Notes: generated by a model not told the origin, from the letters alone. Shown: positions 52,531 to 61,170, numbered from the stretch's first letter. The stretch is 64,000 nt of DNA from DATEPR01 sp036273855 (GCA_036273855.1 DASUGU010000042.1:173050-237049), one strand, 5' to 3'. Program-made: numbers and translations.

Positions 52531-54153
52531 TCACCCCCGCAGCAGGTCGAACAGGTCACGGGAGGGCGCCGGATCGATGTGCGCGCCGATCAGCAGCGGC
52601 CGGTCGCCGCGCAGTCCCTTGGCCACCGCGGCCCGCAGCTCGTCCGCGTCGGTCACGTCCATGCCGTCGATCCCGAAGGCGTCGGCGAGTTTCGCGCACC
52701 ACACCGGCGGCAGGGCGGCGCCGACCGGAGCCAGGCCGCGCCGCTCCTGCTTCACCTCGATCTGGGTCAGCGAGCGGTCCATCAGCGCCACCAGCACCGA
52801 CGGCGTGGTGTCCTGGGGCGACACCATGAGTTCGGTCGCGCGCATCAGCAGCGAGCCGTCACCCAGGAACGTCAGGATCGGCCCGTCCACCGCACGCCGG
52901 GCCGCGACGGTGGCCGGGATCGCGTAACCCATGGTGGACAAGGCGTTCGACGCCAGGTAGTGGTCGGGCACGGCCGGATCGCTGAGCATCGCCACCAGCG
53001 GTTTGCCGAAGCCGGCGTCGGCCACCAGGTAGCCGTCCTGCGGCCAGGCGTCCAGCGCGGCGGCCACCGCGTGGGCGACGGAGAAGGTCGACGCGTCGGC
53101 CGGCACCAGGCTGGCGCGCAGCGTGGTGCGGTAGTCGCGGACGTCCTGCGGTGTCCATACCGACGCGCTGCCCGCCGAATGTGCCGTCAGGTCGCGCAGC
53201 ACGGCGTCCGGGTCCACGACGTGCCGTTCGGTGAACGGGTTCAGCCACTCGGTGAACGACGGGTCGACCAGGGCGATCGCGTCCGCGTCGAAGCACCACG
53301 CCTTGTTGTAGTAGTCGAACGACTCGGGGTTCACCATGAGGACGAGATCGCTGTGGTCCAGCAGGTTCCGTTCCAGGCGGCCGTTCAGGAACGTGCCGGC
53401 GAAGAACGGGAAGTCGCTGCCCAGCAAGCCTTTCTGCCGGGACGTGGTGAACACCGGCATCCGGTGGGCGGCGGCGAACTCGGCGACCGTCGCCGGTTCG
53501 ACCAGCCTGCGCCTGCCGCCGACCACCAGGGCGGGGTGACGTGCGCCGGCGATCCTGGCCGCCAGGCCGGTGACGTCGGTGGTGGTCGCCGGGCGGGCCG
53601 GTTCGACCCAGCGGGACCGCAGGGCCGCGACGGTCTGATCGGTGGTGGACGCGGTGGCGTCAGCGGTTGCGACGGCGTCGGGCAGTTCCAGGTAGACCGG
53701 TCCCGGGCGGCCGGACATCGCCTCGTCGACGGCCTTGCCGATGACGGCCGGCAGGTCCATGTCGGCGGTGATCCTGGCCTGCCACTTGGTGATCGGGGCA
53801 ACCAGCCGTTCGATGTCGAAGCCCTGGCGGACCACGAACGGGAGCCGGCCGGCCGGGTGCTGACCGGAGATGACCAGCAGCGGGATCTGGTCCAGGTAGG
53901 TGTTCAGCAGGCCGTTGACGCCGTTGCTCACCCCGGGTGCCAGCGACAGCACGGCGACGCCGGGCAGGCCGGTGAGCTGGGCGTCGGTGGCGGCCATCAG
54001 CACGGCCGACGACTCGTTGAACGCCGTGGTGTACTCCAGGCCGGCCGCCTGGAGTGAGTCGAGCAGCGCCATGTGGTCCTCACCGGGCAGGCCGTACACC
54101 CGGCGAATGCCCAGTCCGACCAGCAGCTCGGCGAGTTGGGCCGCGATGATCAT
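52531..54153 (-). CDS. TPP-dependent 2-oxo-acid decarboxylase-like enzyme (3)
   Basis: The protein has 540 residues with ATG 54153. The catalytic Glu is in AFNESSAVLMAATDAQL, and the ThDP/Mg motif is FLGDGSLLM with LMDRSLTQIEVKQE. It is clearly different from the other two (NESSA instead of RHEGA, and GDGS instead of GDAG), so it is not a recent duplicate. The three-domain length fits benzoylformate/indolepyruvate decarboxylase-type enzymes. It heads a six-gene operon with hydroxyacid dehydrogenase, aldehyde dehydrogenase, flavoprotein, cupin and CoxG-hydrolase. Confidence 0.9.
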   Translation of the reverse strand: MIIAAQLAELLVGLGIRRVYGLPGEDHMALLDSLQAAGLEYTTAFNESSAVLMAATDAQLTGLPGVAVLSLAPGVSNGVNGLLNTYLDQIPLLVISGQHPAGRLPFVVRQGFDIERLVAPITKWQARITADMDLPAVIGKAVDEAMSGRPGPVYLELPDAVATADATASTTDQTVAALRSRWVEPARPATTTDVTGLAARIAGARHPALVVGGRRRLVEPATVAEFAAAHRMPVFTTSRQKGLLGSDFPFFAGTFLNGRLERNLLDHSDLVLMVNPESFDYYNKAWCFDADAIALVDPSFTEWLNPFTERHVVDPDAVLRDLTAHSAGSASVWTPQDVRDYRTTLRASLVPADASTFSVAHAVAAALDAWPQDGYLVADAGFGKPLVAMLSDPAVPDHYLASNALSTMGYAIPATVAARRAVDGPILTFLGDGSLLMRATELMVSPQDTTPSVLVALMDRSLTQIEVKQERRGLAPVGAALPPVWCAKLADAFGIDGMDVTDADELRAAVAKGLRGDRPLLIGAHIDPAPSRDLFDLLRG

Positions 54154-54167
54154 ACGGCCGACTCCGA

Positions 54168-54188
54168 TTGCATGCTGCGGCGATACAC
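54168..54188. promoter_or_regulatory. Predicted GntR operator O5
   Basis: TTGCATGCTG (core GCATGC at 54170) and a CGATAC core at 54181 are 11 bp apart, immediately upstream of TPP enzyme 3 and partly in its leader. The first ten bases equal those of O2. Confidence 0.55.
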
Positions 54189-54235
54189 CATGTGGTCACC
54201 TGTTTTCCGTCTCGCAGGTCGCCGTGTGCACGATA

Positions 54236-54256
54236 TTACATACAACTTGTAGACTA
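54236..54256. promoter_or_regulatory. Predicted GntR operator O6
   Basis: TTACATACAA (core ACATAC at 54238) and TTGTAGACTA (core GTAGAC at 54249) are 11 bp apart. The second differs from O4 (TTGTATACTA) in one base. It lies in the 136-bp gap before TPP enzyme 3, likely over its promoter. Confidence 0.65.
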
Positions 54257-54289
54257 GGTGTTCCGACCGATTCGGGCAAGGTTCGGTGA

Positions 54290-55057
54290 TCAGGACCGGA
54301 CCGTGACGGTGACCTCACCCAGCTCGCCGAACCGGGCGGTGAACCGGGAGTGCCCGGCGACGCGCGCACCGGCCAGCACCGAGCCGGTGATCAGCCGTTG
54401 GCCCGCTGCCAGGGCCAGTCCGTGATCGGCCAGGGTGCGACAGACCCTGGCCAGGGAGAGGTAGGGGCTGTCGATCACGTCCTGCCCGGAGTGACCGGAG
54501 TCGATCGGCTCGCCGTCCCGGAACAGCTCGACGGCGAGCCGGTCGAGCGCGATGTCGGTGGAGTGCTCCGGGCCGACGACGATGCCCCAGTTGTTGAGGT
54601 CGTTGCCGATCCGGACCGACCGGGGCATGCCGGAGGGCAGCCGTTTCGAGCAGATCTCGAACGCGGGCGAGACGGACGCGACAGCCGCCTTGGCCTGCTC
54701 CTCGGTGACGTCGGGTCCGCCCAGCGGTGCGCCCATGGTCACGCAGATCTCCGGTTCCAGCAGGCAGTCCGGGACGCGCGAGACGTCGAGTTCGGCACCG
54801 CTGGCCAGGATCCGGCTGGCCAGCACGAAACCGAACGGCCGGACGCCGGTGCCCATGCTGTCCCGCAGTCCGCGCGAGGACATGCCGATCTTCCAGCCGC
54901 CGAGCTCTTCGCCGAGCTGCCGCCAGCCCTCCAGCACGGCCAACTGGATGCGGGCGCCCTCCGCGATGTCGTCACCACAGGACCGCAGTGCCGCCAGATC
55001 GGCGGCGTCGCCTCGGGCCAGCGCGAACAGGGTCGCTGCGGACTGCTGTACGGACAA
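54290..55057 (-). CDS. 2-keto-4-pentenoate hydratase/decarboxylase-like enzyme
   Basis: I set the start at TTG 55057 because GAGGAGG stands five bases upstream and the family N-terminus (LSVQQSAATLFALARG) begins there; an upstream frame to 55246 crosses the predicted operator. The 255 residues follow the MhpD/fumarylacetoacetase fold. GGWKIGMSSRGLRDSMG is in the place of the usual Lys loop. CLLEPEICVTMG holds the Glu pair for the metal, and SPAFEICSKRL follows. Known members hydrate 2-oxo-pent-4-enoates or decarboxylate oxalocrotonates. That suggests an unsaturated 2-oxo acid in the pathway. It is its own unit with operator O7. Confidence 0.87.
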   Translation of the reverse strand: MSVQQSAATLFALARGDAADLAALRSCGDDIAEGARIQLAVLEGWRQLGEELGGWKIGMSSRGLRDSMGTGVRPFGFVLASRILASGAELDVSRVPDCLLEPEICVTMGAPLGGPDVTEEQAKAAVASVSPAFEICSKRLPSGMPRSVRIGNDLNNWGIVVGPEHSTDIALDRLAVELFRDGEPIDSGHSGQDVIDSPYLSLARVCRTLADHGLALAAGQRLITGSVLAGARVAGHSRFTARFGELGEVTVTVRS

Positions 55058-55096
55058 GGCGGCCTCCTCGGGTTTCGGCTCGCCCCATCCTGCCGG

Positions 55097-55116
55097 TCCA
55101 TACAGATAGTATGCAA
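55097..55116. promoter_or_regulatory. Predicted GntR operator O7
   Basis: A CCATAC core at 55098 and GTATGC at 55109 are 11 bp apart. TAGTATGCAA at 55107-55116 differs from the O3 centre in one base. It lies 40-59 bp upstream of the hydratase-like gene's TTG start. Confidence 0.65.
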
Positions 55117-55488
55117 CCAGTCGACCAGATGATGGGCGCCCCGCCGACAGGGTCGCGGCACGGGCGGCGGATACGGGCGGGCACGCCGGCCGGCGGCACC
55201 TCGGCGGCTGGTCAGGTCCCGGCCGGCTCGCGGAAGATCGCGGCAAGGCGGCCCGTGCGACGAATGCCGATGACGCGATAGGTCAACCTGCCAGGCCGGT
55301 CCGGAACGTCGCCCGCCCGTCGGTGAGCTCGTTGACCCACACCCAGCCGCCCGGCGTGGCCCGCACGCCCGCACCCGCACCAGCTGCCGCTGATCGACCG
55401 CGCGGACCGGCTGCTGCTCCGACGATCCGGCCACGTCTCCCCATAGAGTGGCTCCGACCGGTCCGGATGGTAGTGGAGTGTCGATCAC
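55117..55488. other. Gene-poor interval between cluster and HAD gene
   Basis: These 372 bp separate two divergent genes. I find no gene with support. A minus-strand frame reads WVWVNELTDGRATFRTGLAG before a stop at 55283, which looks protein-like but has no start nearby and may be the tail of a lost gene. No repeat or hairpin stands out. Confidence 0.4.
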
Positions 55489-56136
55489 ATGCCGCGTCCC
55501 ACCGAGCCGCGACGGCCCTACGATGCCGTGCTCTGCGACATCGACGGCGTGCTGCGCCGCTGGCCGGACGCGGACGACATCGAGCGCGCCCACGGGTTGC
55601 CGCCGGGCGCGCTGGCGTCGACCGCGTTCGCACCCGCCCGGCTCGATCCGGCGACCACCGGCCTGGTCACCGACGAGCAGTGGCGGTCCGCGGTGGCCGA
55701 CGACCTCGCCGCGAGTTGTGGTTCACCGGAGCGGGCGCGGGCGGCCGTCTCCGCATGGTCGGCTCTGGTCCCGGTCGTCAACGATGACGTCGTCGCACTC
55801 CTCACCATGGCGCGCCGGACCGTCCCGGTGGCCCTGGTGTCCAACGCGACCACCCGGCTGGAATCCGATCTGCGGCGGCATCGGCTGACCGATCTCGCGG
55901 ACGCCGTGATCAACAGCGCCCGGGTCGGTGTGGCGAAACCGGATCGCCGGATCTACCTCGTCGCGGCACAGCGGGTCGGCGTTCCGGCCGACCGGTGCCT
56001 GTTCGTCGACGACACGGCCGCCAATGTCGTGGCAGCGCGGGAGCTCGGCATGATCGCCGTGCACTACCGGGGCATCGACGACCTGCGGGCCGCCCTGGTG
56101 CCGGCCGGGTCAACCGGCGACCGCGACGGGTTGTGA
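55489..56136 (+). CDS. HAD-superfamily hydrolase, subfamily IA
   Basis: The 215-residue protein starts at ATG 55489. HAD motif I is VLCDIDGVLRRWP (Asp nucleophile and Asp+2), motif II is VALVSNATTRL, motif III is GVAKPDRRIY (Lys) and motif IV is CLFVDDTAANV. A helical cap lies between residues about 25 and 90. It should be a cytoplasmic phosphatase of a small phosphorylated metabolite. Its end overlaps the convergent DUF3040-like gene by 27 bp. Confidence 0.92.
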   Translation: MPRPTEPRRPYDAVLCDIDGVLRRWPDADDIERAHGLPPGALASTAFAPARLDPATTGLVTDEQWRSAVADDLAASCGSPERARAAVSAWSALVPVVNDDVVALLTMARRTVPVALVSNATTRLESDLRRHRLTDLADAVINSARVGVAKPDRRIYLVAAQRVGVPADRCLFVDDTAANVVAARELGMIAVHYRGIDDLRAALVPAGSTGDRDGL

Positions 56137-56460
56137 CTCCACCACTCTGGCGCCGCGCCGGATCGCGGCCACCACGAACGCCACGGCGGCCGCCAGCATC
56201 ACCGACGGGCCGACGAGTTCCATCGGTCTGGCCAGCGTCACCGCCAGGATCGTGGTGGCCAGACCGACCGCCACGGCGGCCAGCGACCACACCATGATGA
56301 GCAGCAGCCTGCGGGTCGACCGCCGGACCACCGGTCGGCCGGCCAGGAACGGCAGCGCGGGACGGGGGAACAGGTCGGCGACGGCACGCAGGACCGGATC
56401 GCCGGACAGTACCCGGTCCACTGCGGCCAGTTGGCGGTTTTCCTTATCTGACAAAGACAT
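56110..56460 (-). CDS. DUF3040-like small membrane protein
   Basis: ATG 56460 opens 116 residues beginning MSLSDKENRQLAAVDRVLSGD, similar to the cytoplasmic start of DUF3040 proteins. Two hydrophobic helices follow (LLLIMVWSLAAVAVGLATTI and VGPSVMLAAAVAFVVAAI). The known family consists of small actinobacterial membrane proteins of unknown role. No operon partner is evident. Confidence 0.72.
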   Translation of the reverse strand: MSLSDKENRQLAAVDRVLSGDPVLRAVADLFPRPALPFLAGRPVVRRSTRRLLLIMVWSLAAVAVGLATTILAVTLARPMELVGPSVMLAAAVAFVVAAIRRGARVVESQPVAVAG

Positions 56461-56666
56461 TGTCGCTCCACACGGCTCGGACGAGCCCGCGCCATCAGTC
56501 GACGGGGCGGGTGTGGCGATGCTGGGTGTGCCGCGCCTCATGGCGCGTGCGGAACGGCGCGCCGCAAGGTCCGCACCCTGGTCCGGTGCCCCCAGGGTGT
56601 CCGCCGGCCGGCAGCCGTGGACTCGAGCGGCATGGCCCTGGAGTACCCAGGTCCTCGGGCGTGGAA

Positions 56667-56697
56667 ACGGCCCGGACACGCGCGGTGTCCGGGCCGT
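56667..56697 (-). terminator. Strong hairpin terminator after katG
   Basis: A perfect 13-bp stem (56667-56679 with 56685-56697, ACGGCCCGGACAC) encloses a five-base loop, 13 bp after the katG stop on the minus strand. No T-run follows, which is usual in GC-rich actinomycetes. The rest of the gap up to 56461 shows no gene. Confidence 0.75.
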
Positions 56698-56709
56698 GCG
56701 ACCAGAAAC

Positions 56710-58953
56710 TCAGACCAGGTCGAACCGGTCCGCGTTCATGACCTTCGCCCACGCGGCCACGAAGTCCCGCACGAACTTGTCCTGCGCGTCGTCACTCGCG
56801 TAGACCTCGGCGAGCGCGCGCAGTTCGGAGTTCGAGCCGAACACGAGGTCGACCCGGCTGCCGGTCCAGCGGACGTCGCCGGTGGTCCGGTCGCGGCCCT
56901 CGAAGGTCTCCGCGTCCTCCGACGTCGCCGTCCACGCCGTGCCCATGTCGAGCAGGTTGGCGAAGAAGTCGTTGGTCAGCGACTCGCGCCGGGCGGTGAA
57001 CACGCCCTGCGGGGACTGCCCGTGGTTGGCGCCCAGCACCCGCAGGCCACCGACCAGGACCGTCATCTCGGGCGCGCTCAGGTTGAGCAGGTTCGCCCGG
57101 TCGACGAGCAGGTACTCGGACGGCAGCCGGTTGCCCTTGCCCCGGTAGTTGCGGAACCCGTCCGCGCTGGGCTCCAGCGCGGCGAACGACTCGGCGTCGG
57201 TCATCTCCGCCGTCACGTCGGTGCGGCCCGGGGTGAACGGGACCTGGATGTCGCTGCCGGCGTTGCGGGCGGCCTGCTCGACCCCGGCGCTGCCGCCGAG
57301 CACGATCAGGTCGGCCAGCGAGACCTTCTTGCCGCCGGTCTGCGCGCTGTTGAAGGACTCCTGGATCCCCTCCAGTGTGCTCAGCACCGTGGCGAGGGTG
57401 TCGGGGTCGTTGACCTCCCACTCCCGCTGCGGCGCCAGCCGGATGCGAGCGCCGTTGGCGCCACCGCGCTTGTCACTGCCGCGGAACGTCGACGCCGACG
57501 CCCACGCGGTGGACACGAGCTGGGCGACGGACAGGCCGGAGTCGAGGATCTTCGCCTTGAGCGCGGCGACGTCCTGGTCGTCGATCAGCTCGTGGTCGAC
57601 GGCCGGCACCGGGTCCTGCCAGATCAGCGTCTCCCGCGGGACCAGCGGTCCGAGGTAGCGCTGGATCGGGCCCATGTCACGGTGGGTCAGCTTGTACCAG
57701 GCGCGCGCGAACGCGTCGGCGAACTCGGCCGGGTTCTCCATGAACCGCCGGGAGATCGGCCCGTAGACCGGGTCGAACCGCAGCGCCAGGTCGGTGGTGA
57801 GCATCGTCGGGGGCCGGCTCAGGCTGCCGTCCTCCGGGTCGGGCACGGTGTTCGCGCCGGCACCGCCCTTGGGCTGCCACTGGTGGGCGCCCGCCGGGCT
57901 CTGGTCGAGCTCCCACTCGTACTGGAACAGGTTCTCCAGGAACGAGTTGTCCCACCGGGTCGGCGTGGCGGTCCAGGTGACCTCGATGCCGCTGGTGATC
58001 GCGTGCTTGCCCTTGCCGGTCTCGAAGTTGTTCCGCCAGCCCAGGCCCTGCTCCTCGAGCGGGGCGCCCTCGGGCTCGGGGCCGACGTAGTCGGTGTCGA
58101 GCGCGGCACCGTGGGTCTTGCCGAACGTGTGGCCGCCGGCGATCAGCGCGACGGTCTCCTCGTCGTTCATCGCCATGCGCCGGAACGTCTCGCGGATGTC
58201 GCGCGCCGACGCCAGCGGGTCGGGCTGGCCGTTGGGGCCCTCCGGGTTGACGTAGATCAGGCCCATCTGGACCGCGCCCAGCGGGCGTTCCAGCTCGCGG
58301 TCACCGCTGTAGCGCTCGTCGCCCAGCCAGGTGTCCTCCGGACCCCAGTAGACGTCCTCGTCGGGCTCCCAGACGTCCGGCCGGCCACCGGCGAAGCCGA
58401 AGGTGGTGAAGCCCATCGTCTCCAGCGCCCGGTTACCGGCGAAGATCATCAGGTCGGCCCAGGAGATCGTGCGGCCGTACTTCTTCTTGACCGGCCACAG
58501 CAACCGGCGTGCCTTGTCCAGGTTGCCGTTGTCCGGCCAGCTGTTCAGCGGGGCGAACCGCTGCATGCCGGCACCGGCCCCGCCGCGGCCGTCGTCGATG
58601 CGGTAGGTGCCCGCGCTGTGCCAGGCCATGCGGATCATGAACGGCCCGTAGTTGCCGAAGTCGGCGGGCCACCAGTCCTGGGACGTGGTCAGGACCTCGT
58701 CGACGTCCCTGGCCAGGGCGTCCAGGTCGAGGGTCCGGAACTCGGCCGCGTAGTCGAAGTCCCCACCCATCGGGTTGGCGACATCGGAGTGCTTGCGCAG
58801 GATCGCCAGGTTGAGCCGGTTGGGCCACCAGGTCCGGTTGCCCGCACCCTCGGTCGGGTGAGTGGCTCGCCCTGCCGAGACCGGGCAGCCGCCCGATGTC
58901 GGCTCGTTCATTTCTCCCACGACGGCGTCAGGGGCGTCAGGACGGTCGGACAT
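56710..58953 (-). CDS. katG: Catalase-peroxidase
   Basis: The 747-residue protein starts at ATG 58953. Distal residues Arg108, Trp111 and His112 are in IRMAWHSAGTYR. The Trp111-Tyr234-Met260 cross-link set is present (GLIYVNPEGP, FRRMAMND). The proximal His275 is in AGGHTFGKTHG. Ser321 (AITSGIEV) corresponds to the residue often altered in isoniazid-resistant mycobacteria. Both the active N-half and the vestigial C-half are complete. It breaks down hydrogen peroxide with heme in the cytosol. Its start lies within the end of the furA gene (17 bp overlap), so the two are coupled. Confidence 0.98.
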   Translation of the reverse strand: MSDRPDAPDAVVGEMNEPTSGGCPVSAGRATHPTEGAGNRTWWPNRLNLAILRKHSDVANPMGGDFDYAAEFRTLDLDALARDVDEVLTTSQDWWPADFGNYGPFMIRMAWHSAGTYRIDDGRGGAGAGMQRFAPLNSWPDNGNLDKARRLLWPVKKKYGRTISWADLMIFAGNRALETMGFTTFGFAGGRPDVWEPDEDVYWGPEDTWLGDERYSGDRELERPLGAVQMGLIYVNPEGPNGQPDPLASARDIRETFRRMAMNDEETVALIAGGHTFGKTHGAALDTDYVGPEPEGAPLEEQGLGWRNNFETGKGKHAITSGIEVTWTATPTRWDNSFLENLFQYEWELDQSPAGAHQWQPKGGAGANTVPDPEDGSLSRPPTMLTTDLALRFDPVYGPISRRFMENPAEFADAFARAWYKLTHRDMGPIQRYLGPLVPRETLIWQDPVPAVDHELIDDQDVAALKAKILDSGLSVAQLVSTAWASASTFRGSDKRGGANGARIRLAPQREWEVNDPDTLATVLSTLEGIQESFNSAQTGGKKVSLADLIVLGGSAGVEQAARNAGSDIQVPFTPGRTDVTAEMTDAESFAALEPSADGFRNYRGKGNRLPSEYLLVDRANLLNLSAPEMTVLVGGLRVLGANHGQSPQGVFTARRESLTNDFFANLLDMGTAWTATSEDAETFEGRDRTTGDVRWTGSRVDLVFGSNSELRALAEVYASDDAQDKFVRDFVAAWAKVMNADRFDLV

Positions 58954-59413
58954 GCGAATCCTTTCCGGGATCAGTGGTGTCTGGGGATCCGGCCGCGATG
59001 GTGCAGTCGGGGCACAGTCCCCAGTAGATGACTTCGGCCTCGTCGATCACGAAGCCGTGATCGTCGGACGCGGTCAGGCAGGGCGCCGAACCGACCGCGC
59101 AGTCGGCGTCGGCGATGACCCCGCACGAGCGGCACACGACGTGGTGATGGTTGTCGCCGACCCGCGACTCGTAGCGCGCCACGGAACCCGCCGGTTCGAT
59201 CCGCCGGATCAGCCGCGCGGTGGTCAGCACCTTCAACACGTCGTAGATCGCCTGGTGCGACACCTCACCGAGGTTGTCCCGCACGATGCCCAGGATCGAC
59301 TCCGTGTCGGCATGCGGGTGGCCGTACACCGCGTTCAGCACCGCGACCCTGGGCCGCGTCACACGCAGAGCGGCCCCTCGCAGCAGGCGCTCGTAGTCCG
59401 AATCGGTCGGCAC
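58937..59413 (-). CDS. furA: Fur-family peroxide/iron regulator, FurA-like
   Basis: GTG 59413 opens 158 residues (VPTDSDYERLLRGAALRVT). The winged helix includes VSHQAIYDVLKVLTTARLI. The metal sites are RVGDNHHHVVCRSCGVI (His cluster and CxxC) and the later GLCPDC (second CxxC for structural zinc). The known FurA represses katG and itself, with metal, and is released by peroxide. The katG overlap and the upstream furA-box-like element support that role. An open frame extends upstream to 59449 but crosses the element. Confidence 0.95.
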   Translation of the reverse strand: MPTDSDYERLLRGAALRVTRPRVAVLNAVYGHPHADTESILGIVRDNLGEVSHQAIYDVLKVLTTARLIRRIEPAGSVARYESRVGDNHHHVVCRSCGVIADADCAVGSAPCLTASDDHGFVIDEAEVIYWGLCPDCTIAAGSPDTTDPGKDSHVRPS

Positions 59414-59431
59414 GTGCCGCAGTCTCGCGCA

Positions 59432-59454
59432 TTTTCTGGAATGAATCAAGTTGA
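59432..59454 (-). promoter_or_regulatory. furA-box-like element
   Basis: On the minus strand the element reads TTGATTCATTCCAGAAAA, an AT-rich run in GC-rich DNA 19 bp before the furA GTG. From memory it matches the conserved furA box TTGACTxATTCCAGAAA of mycobacteria and Streptomyces, so autoregulation of furA-katG is expected. Confidence 0.75.
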
Positions 59455-59544
59455 GGGTGGCGCTGTGTCAGCCCATTGTCAGCGTCCGCTACGGACGGTG
59501 ACCAGGCCGGAAAAGCCTGGCTGCTCAACGGTATGTGTCGCCGG

Positions 59545-60042
59545 TCACAGCGACAGTCGGTAGTAGCGCAACTCGTCGGTCTCCCGCAGGAAGGCGAAAC
59601 CGCTCTTCTCCAGCACCCGCTGCGACTGCCCGTTGTCCTTGGCGGTGTCGGCCAGCACCACCCGCACGCCGTCCTGCGACCGGCAGAACTCCACCAGCCC
59701 GCCGACCGCCTCGGTCGCGTAGCCGAAGCCGCGCGCACCCGGCACGAGCCCGTATCCGATGGTGACCTCACCGTGGTCGTCCGGTGGCCCGAAGAACCCG
59801 ATCGTGCCGATCGCGGTCTCGTTCAGGTCGATCCGGTAGCAGCAGAACGGCGCCGGGTCGCTGCCCGCGGCGGCCGCGGTGAGGTAGCCGGCGATGCCGT
59901 CCCGGTCGTCCTGCATCGGGAACTGGTCGGCCCACCGGTCGCCCGCGCCGGGCGTGCCGTCGGCGATGCGGTTGCCCTCCTCCACCGTGATCGGGTGCAG
60001 GCGCAGGCGTTGGGTCAGCAGATCGGTCGCGTGCCTGGTCAC
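59545..60042 (-). CDS. GNAT acetyltransferase, RimJ/RimL-like
   Basis: The 165-residue protein uses GTG 60042 (V-T-R-H-A-T-D-L). LLTQRLRLHPIT is the standard RimJ/L beginning, and IGYGLVPGARGFGYATEAV carries the acetyl-CoA loop (R-G-x-G-x-A). SQRVLEKSGFAFLRE is the usual C-terminal helix-strand. The substrate (protein N-terminus or small amine) is unknown. It is divergent from the small VOC gene. Confidence 0.9.
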   Translation of the reverse strand: MTRHATDLLTQRLRLHPITVEEGNRIADGTPGAGDRWADQFPMQDDRDGIAGYLTAAAAGSDPAPFCCYRIDLNETAIGTIGFFGPPDDHGEVTIGYGLVPGARGFGYATEAVGGLVEFCRSQDGVRVVLADTAKDNGQSQRVLEKSGFAFLRETDELRYYRLSL

Positions 60043-60089
60043 CGGGTGATCATAGGGTGCGGCCGGTGGCGGCTGCCTACGATTATCCG

Positions 60090-60434
60090 ATGGACATCGA
60101 CCTGTTCGCCGGCATTCCGGTCCGCGACTACGCCGTCGCCACCACGTGGTACGAACAGTTGCTCGGTGCCCCGCCGTCGTTTCTGCCCAACGACATCGAG
60201 GCCGTGTGGGAGATCGCCGAACACCGGTTCGTGTACGTGAAGGTGGCGCCCGAACACGCCGGGCACGCCCTGCACACCGCATTCGTCAGCGACTTCGACG
60301 AATGGCTGGCGCGGACCGCCGAGCGCGGTCTCGAGCCGGCGCGGCTCGAGACCTATGACAACGGCGTCCGGAAGGCGACCTTCCGCGACCCGGACGGCAA
60401 CGAAATCGGTTCCGGTGGTGCCCCCGCCGAATGA
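60090..60434 (+). CDS. VOC-fold protein
   Basis: ATG 60090 opens 114 residues. FAGIPVRDYAVATTWYEQLLG is the first VOC strand-helix, and ATFRDPDGNEIGSGG is the last strand with its Glu ligand. This is a single-module, dimer-forming member. No specific activity can be assigned. It is convergent with the DUF6008-like gene, with 22 bp between them. Confidence 0.85.
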   Translation: MDIDLFAGIPVRDYAVATTWYEQLLGAPPSFLPNDIEAVWEIAEHRFVYVKVAPEHAGHALHTAFVSDFDEWLARTAERGLEPARLETYDNGVRKATFRDPDGNEIGSGGAPAE

Positions 60435-60456
60435 GCACATCCGGAGTGGACAATCG

Positions 60457-61170
60457 CTAGGCGGCCTGCGGTGTCAGTTCCGGCACGTCGTCATCGTCCT
60501 CGACCGGCTCATCGACGAAACTGGCCTTGACCACTTTCCGTTCCTGCCACAAGTGGTACAGCGCGATCGCGAAGATCACCGAACCGATGACGTTCGCGAT
60601 GAAATGCCACCACACGCGGTAGGTGATCGCACCCGGGCCCGGCTCCAGCAGCCCGAACCAGGTGGACAGGCCGATCGCCTGCTTCGCACCCAGCCACACC
60701 GACAGCATCAGCGACAGGTGCTCCAGGCCGTGGATGCCCTGCATCCACACGCCCATCTTGGCCCACCGCCTGGCTTTCGTGGCCCGTGCCCGGCTGGTGA
60801 TCACCATGAGCGCGACCAGACCGGACAGGAAGATGCAGTTGCCGACGAAGTGCAGGATCTCCATGCCCAGCGTCGGCCGCGCCGGGTCGACCGGCTCGAA
60901 GCCCATCGCCAACGCACTGCCCCACGGTGTCATCCAGGCGGCCGCTTCCGGATGGCCGACCCAGTAACCCACCTGCGCGACATGTTCCTGCAAATGCCCT
61001 ATCTGGCCGATGATCCCGAGCACGATCACCGAACTGGTGGCCCCGTACACCCATGCTCGCCGCGTGCGGTTGGCAATGTGCAACGCACCGACGGCGAGCC
61101 ACATCCCCACCGCCCATAACAGTAGGAACACCGCTCCTGCCGTGTCGATCGATGACGTCATTCCGCTCAT
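60457..61170 (-). CDS. DUF6008-like polytopic membrane protein rich in His
   Basis: The 237-residue protein starts at ATG 61170 (61161 is possible). It has five to six hydrophobic helices and a very acidic tail (VDEPVEDDDDVPEL). Histidines recur in or near helices: IGHLQEHVAQVGYWVGHPE, EILHFVGN, GIHGLEHLSLML, WWHFIANVI and ALYHLW. I believe this to be the DUF6008 family, of unknown function. The His pattern is like that of metal- or heme-binding membrane proteins. It is downstream of the anti-sigma gene on the same strand (180-bp gap, in which I see no gene) and may belong to its regulon. Confidence 0.72.
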   Translation of the reverse strand: MSGMTSSIDTAGAVFLLLWAVGMWLAVGALHIANRTRRAWVYGATSSVIVLGIIGQIGHLQEHVAQVGYWVGHPEAAAWMTPWGSALAMGFEPVDPARPTLGMEILHFVGNCIFLSGLVALMVITSRARATKARRWAKMGVWMQGIHGLEHLSLMLSVWLGAKQAIGLSTWFGLLEPGPGAITYRVWWHFIANVIGSVIFAIALYHLWQERKVVKASFVDEPVEDDDDVPELTPQAA

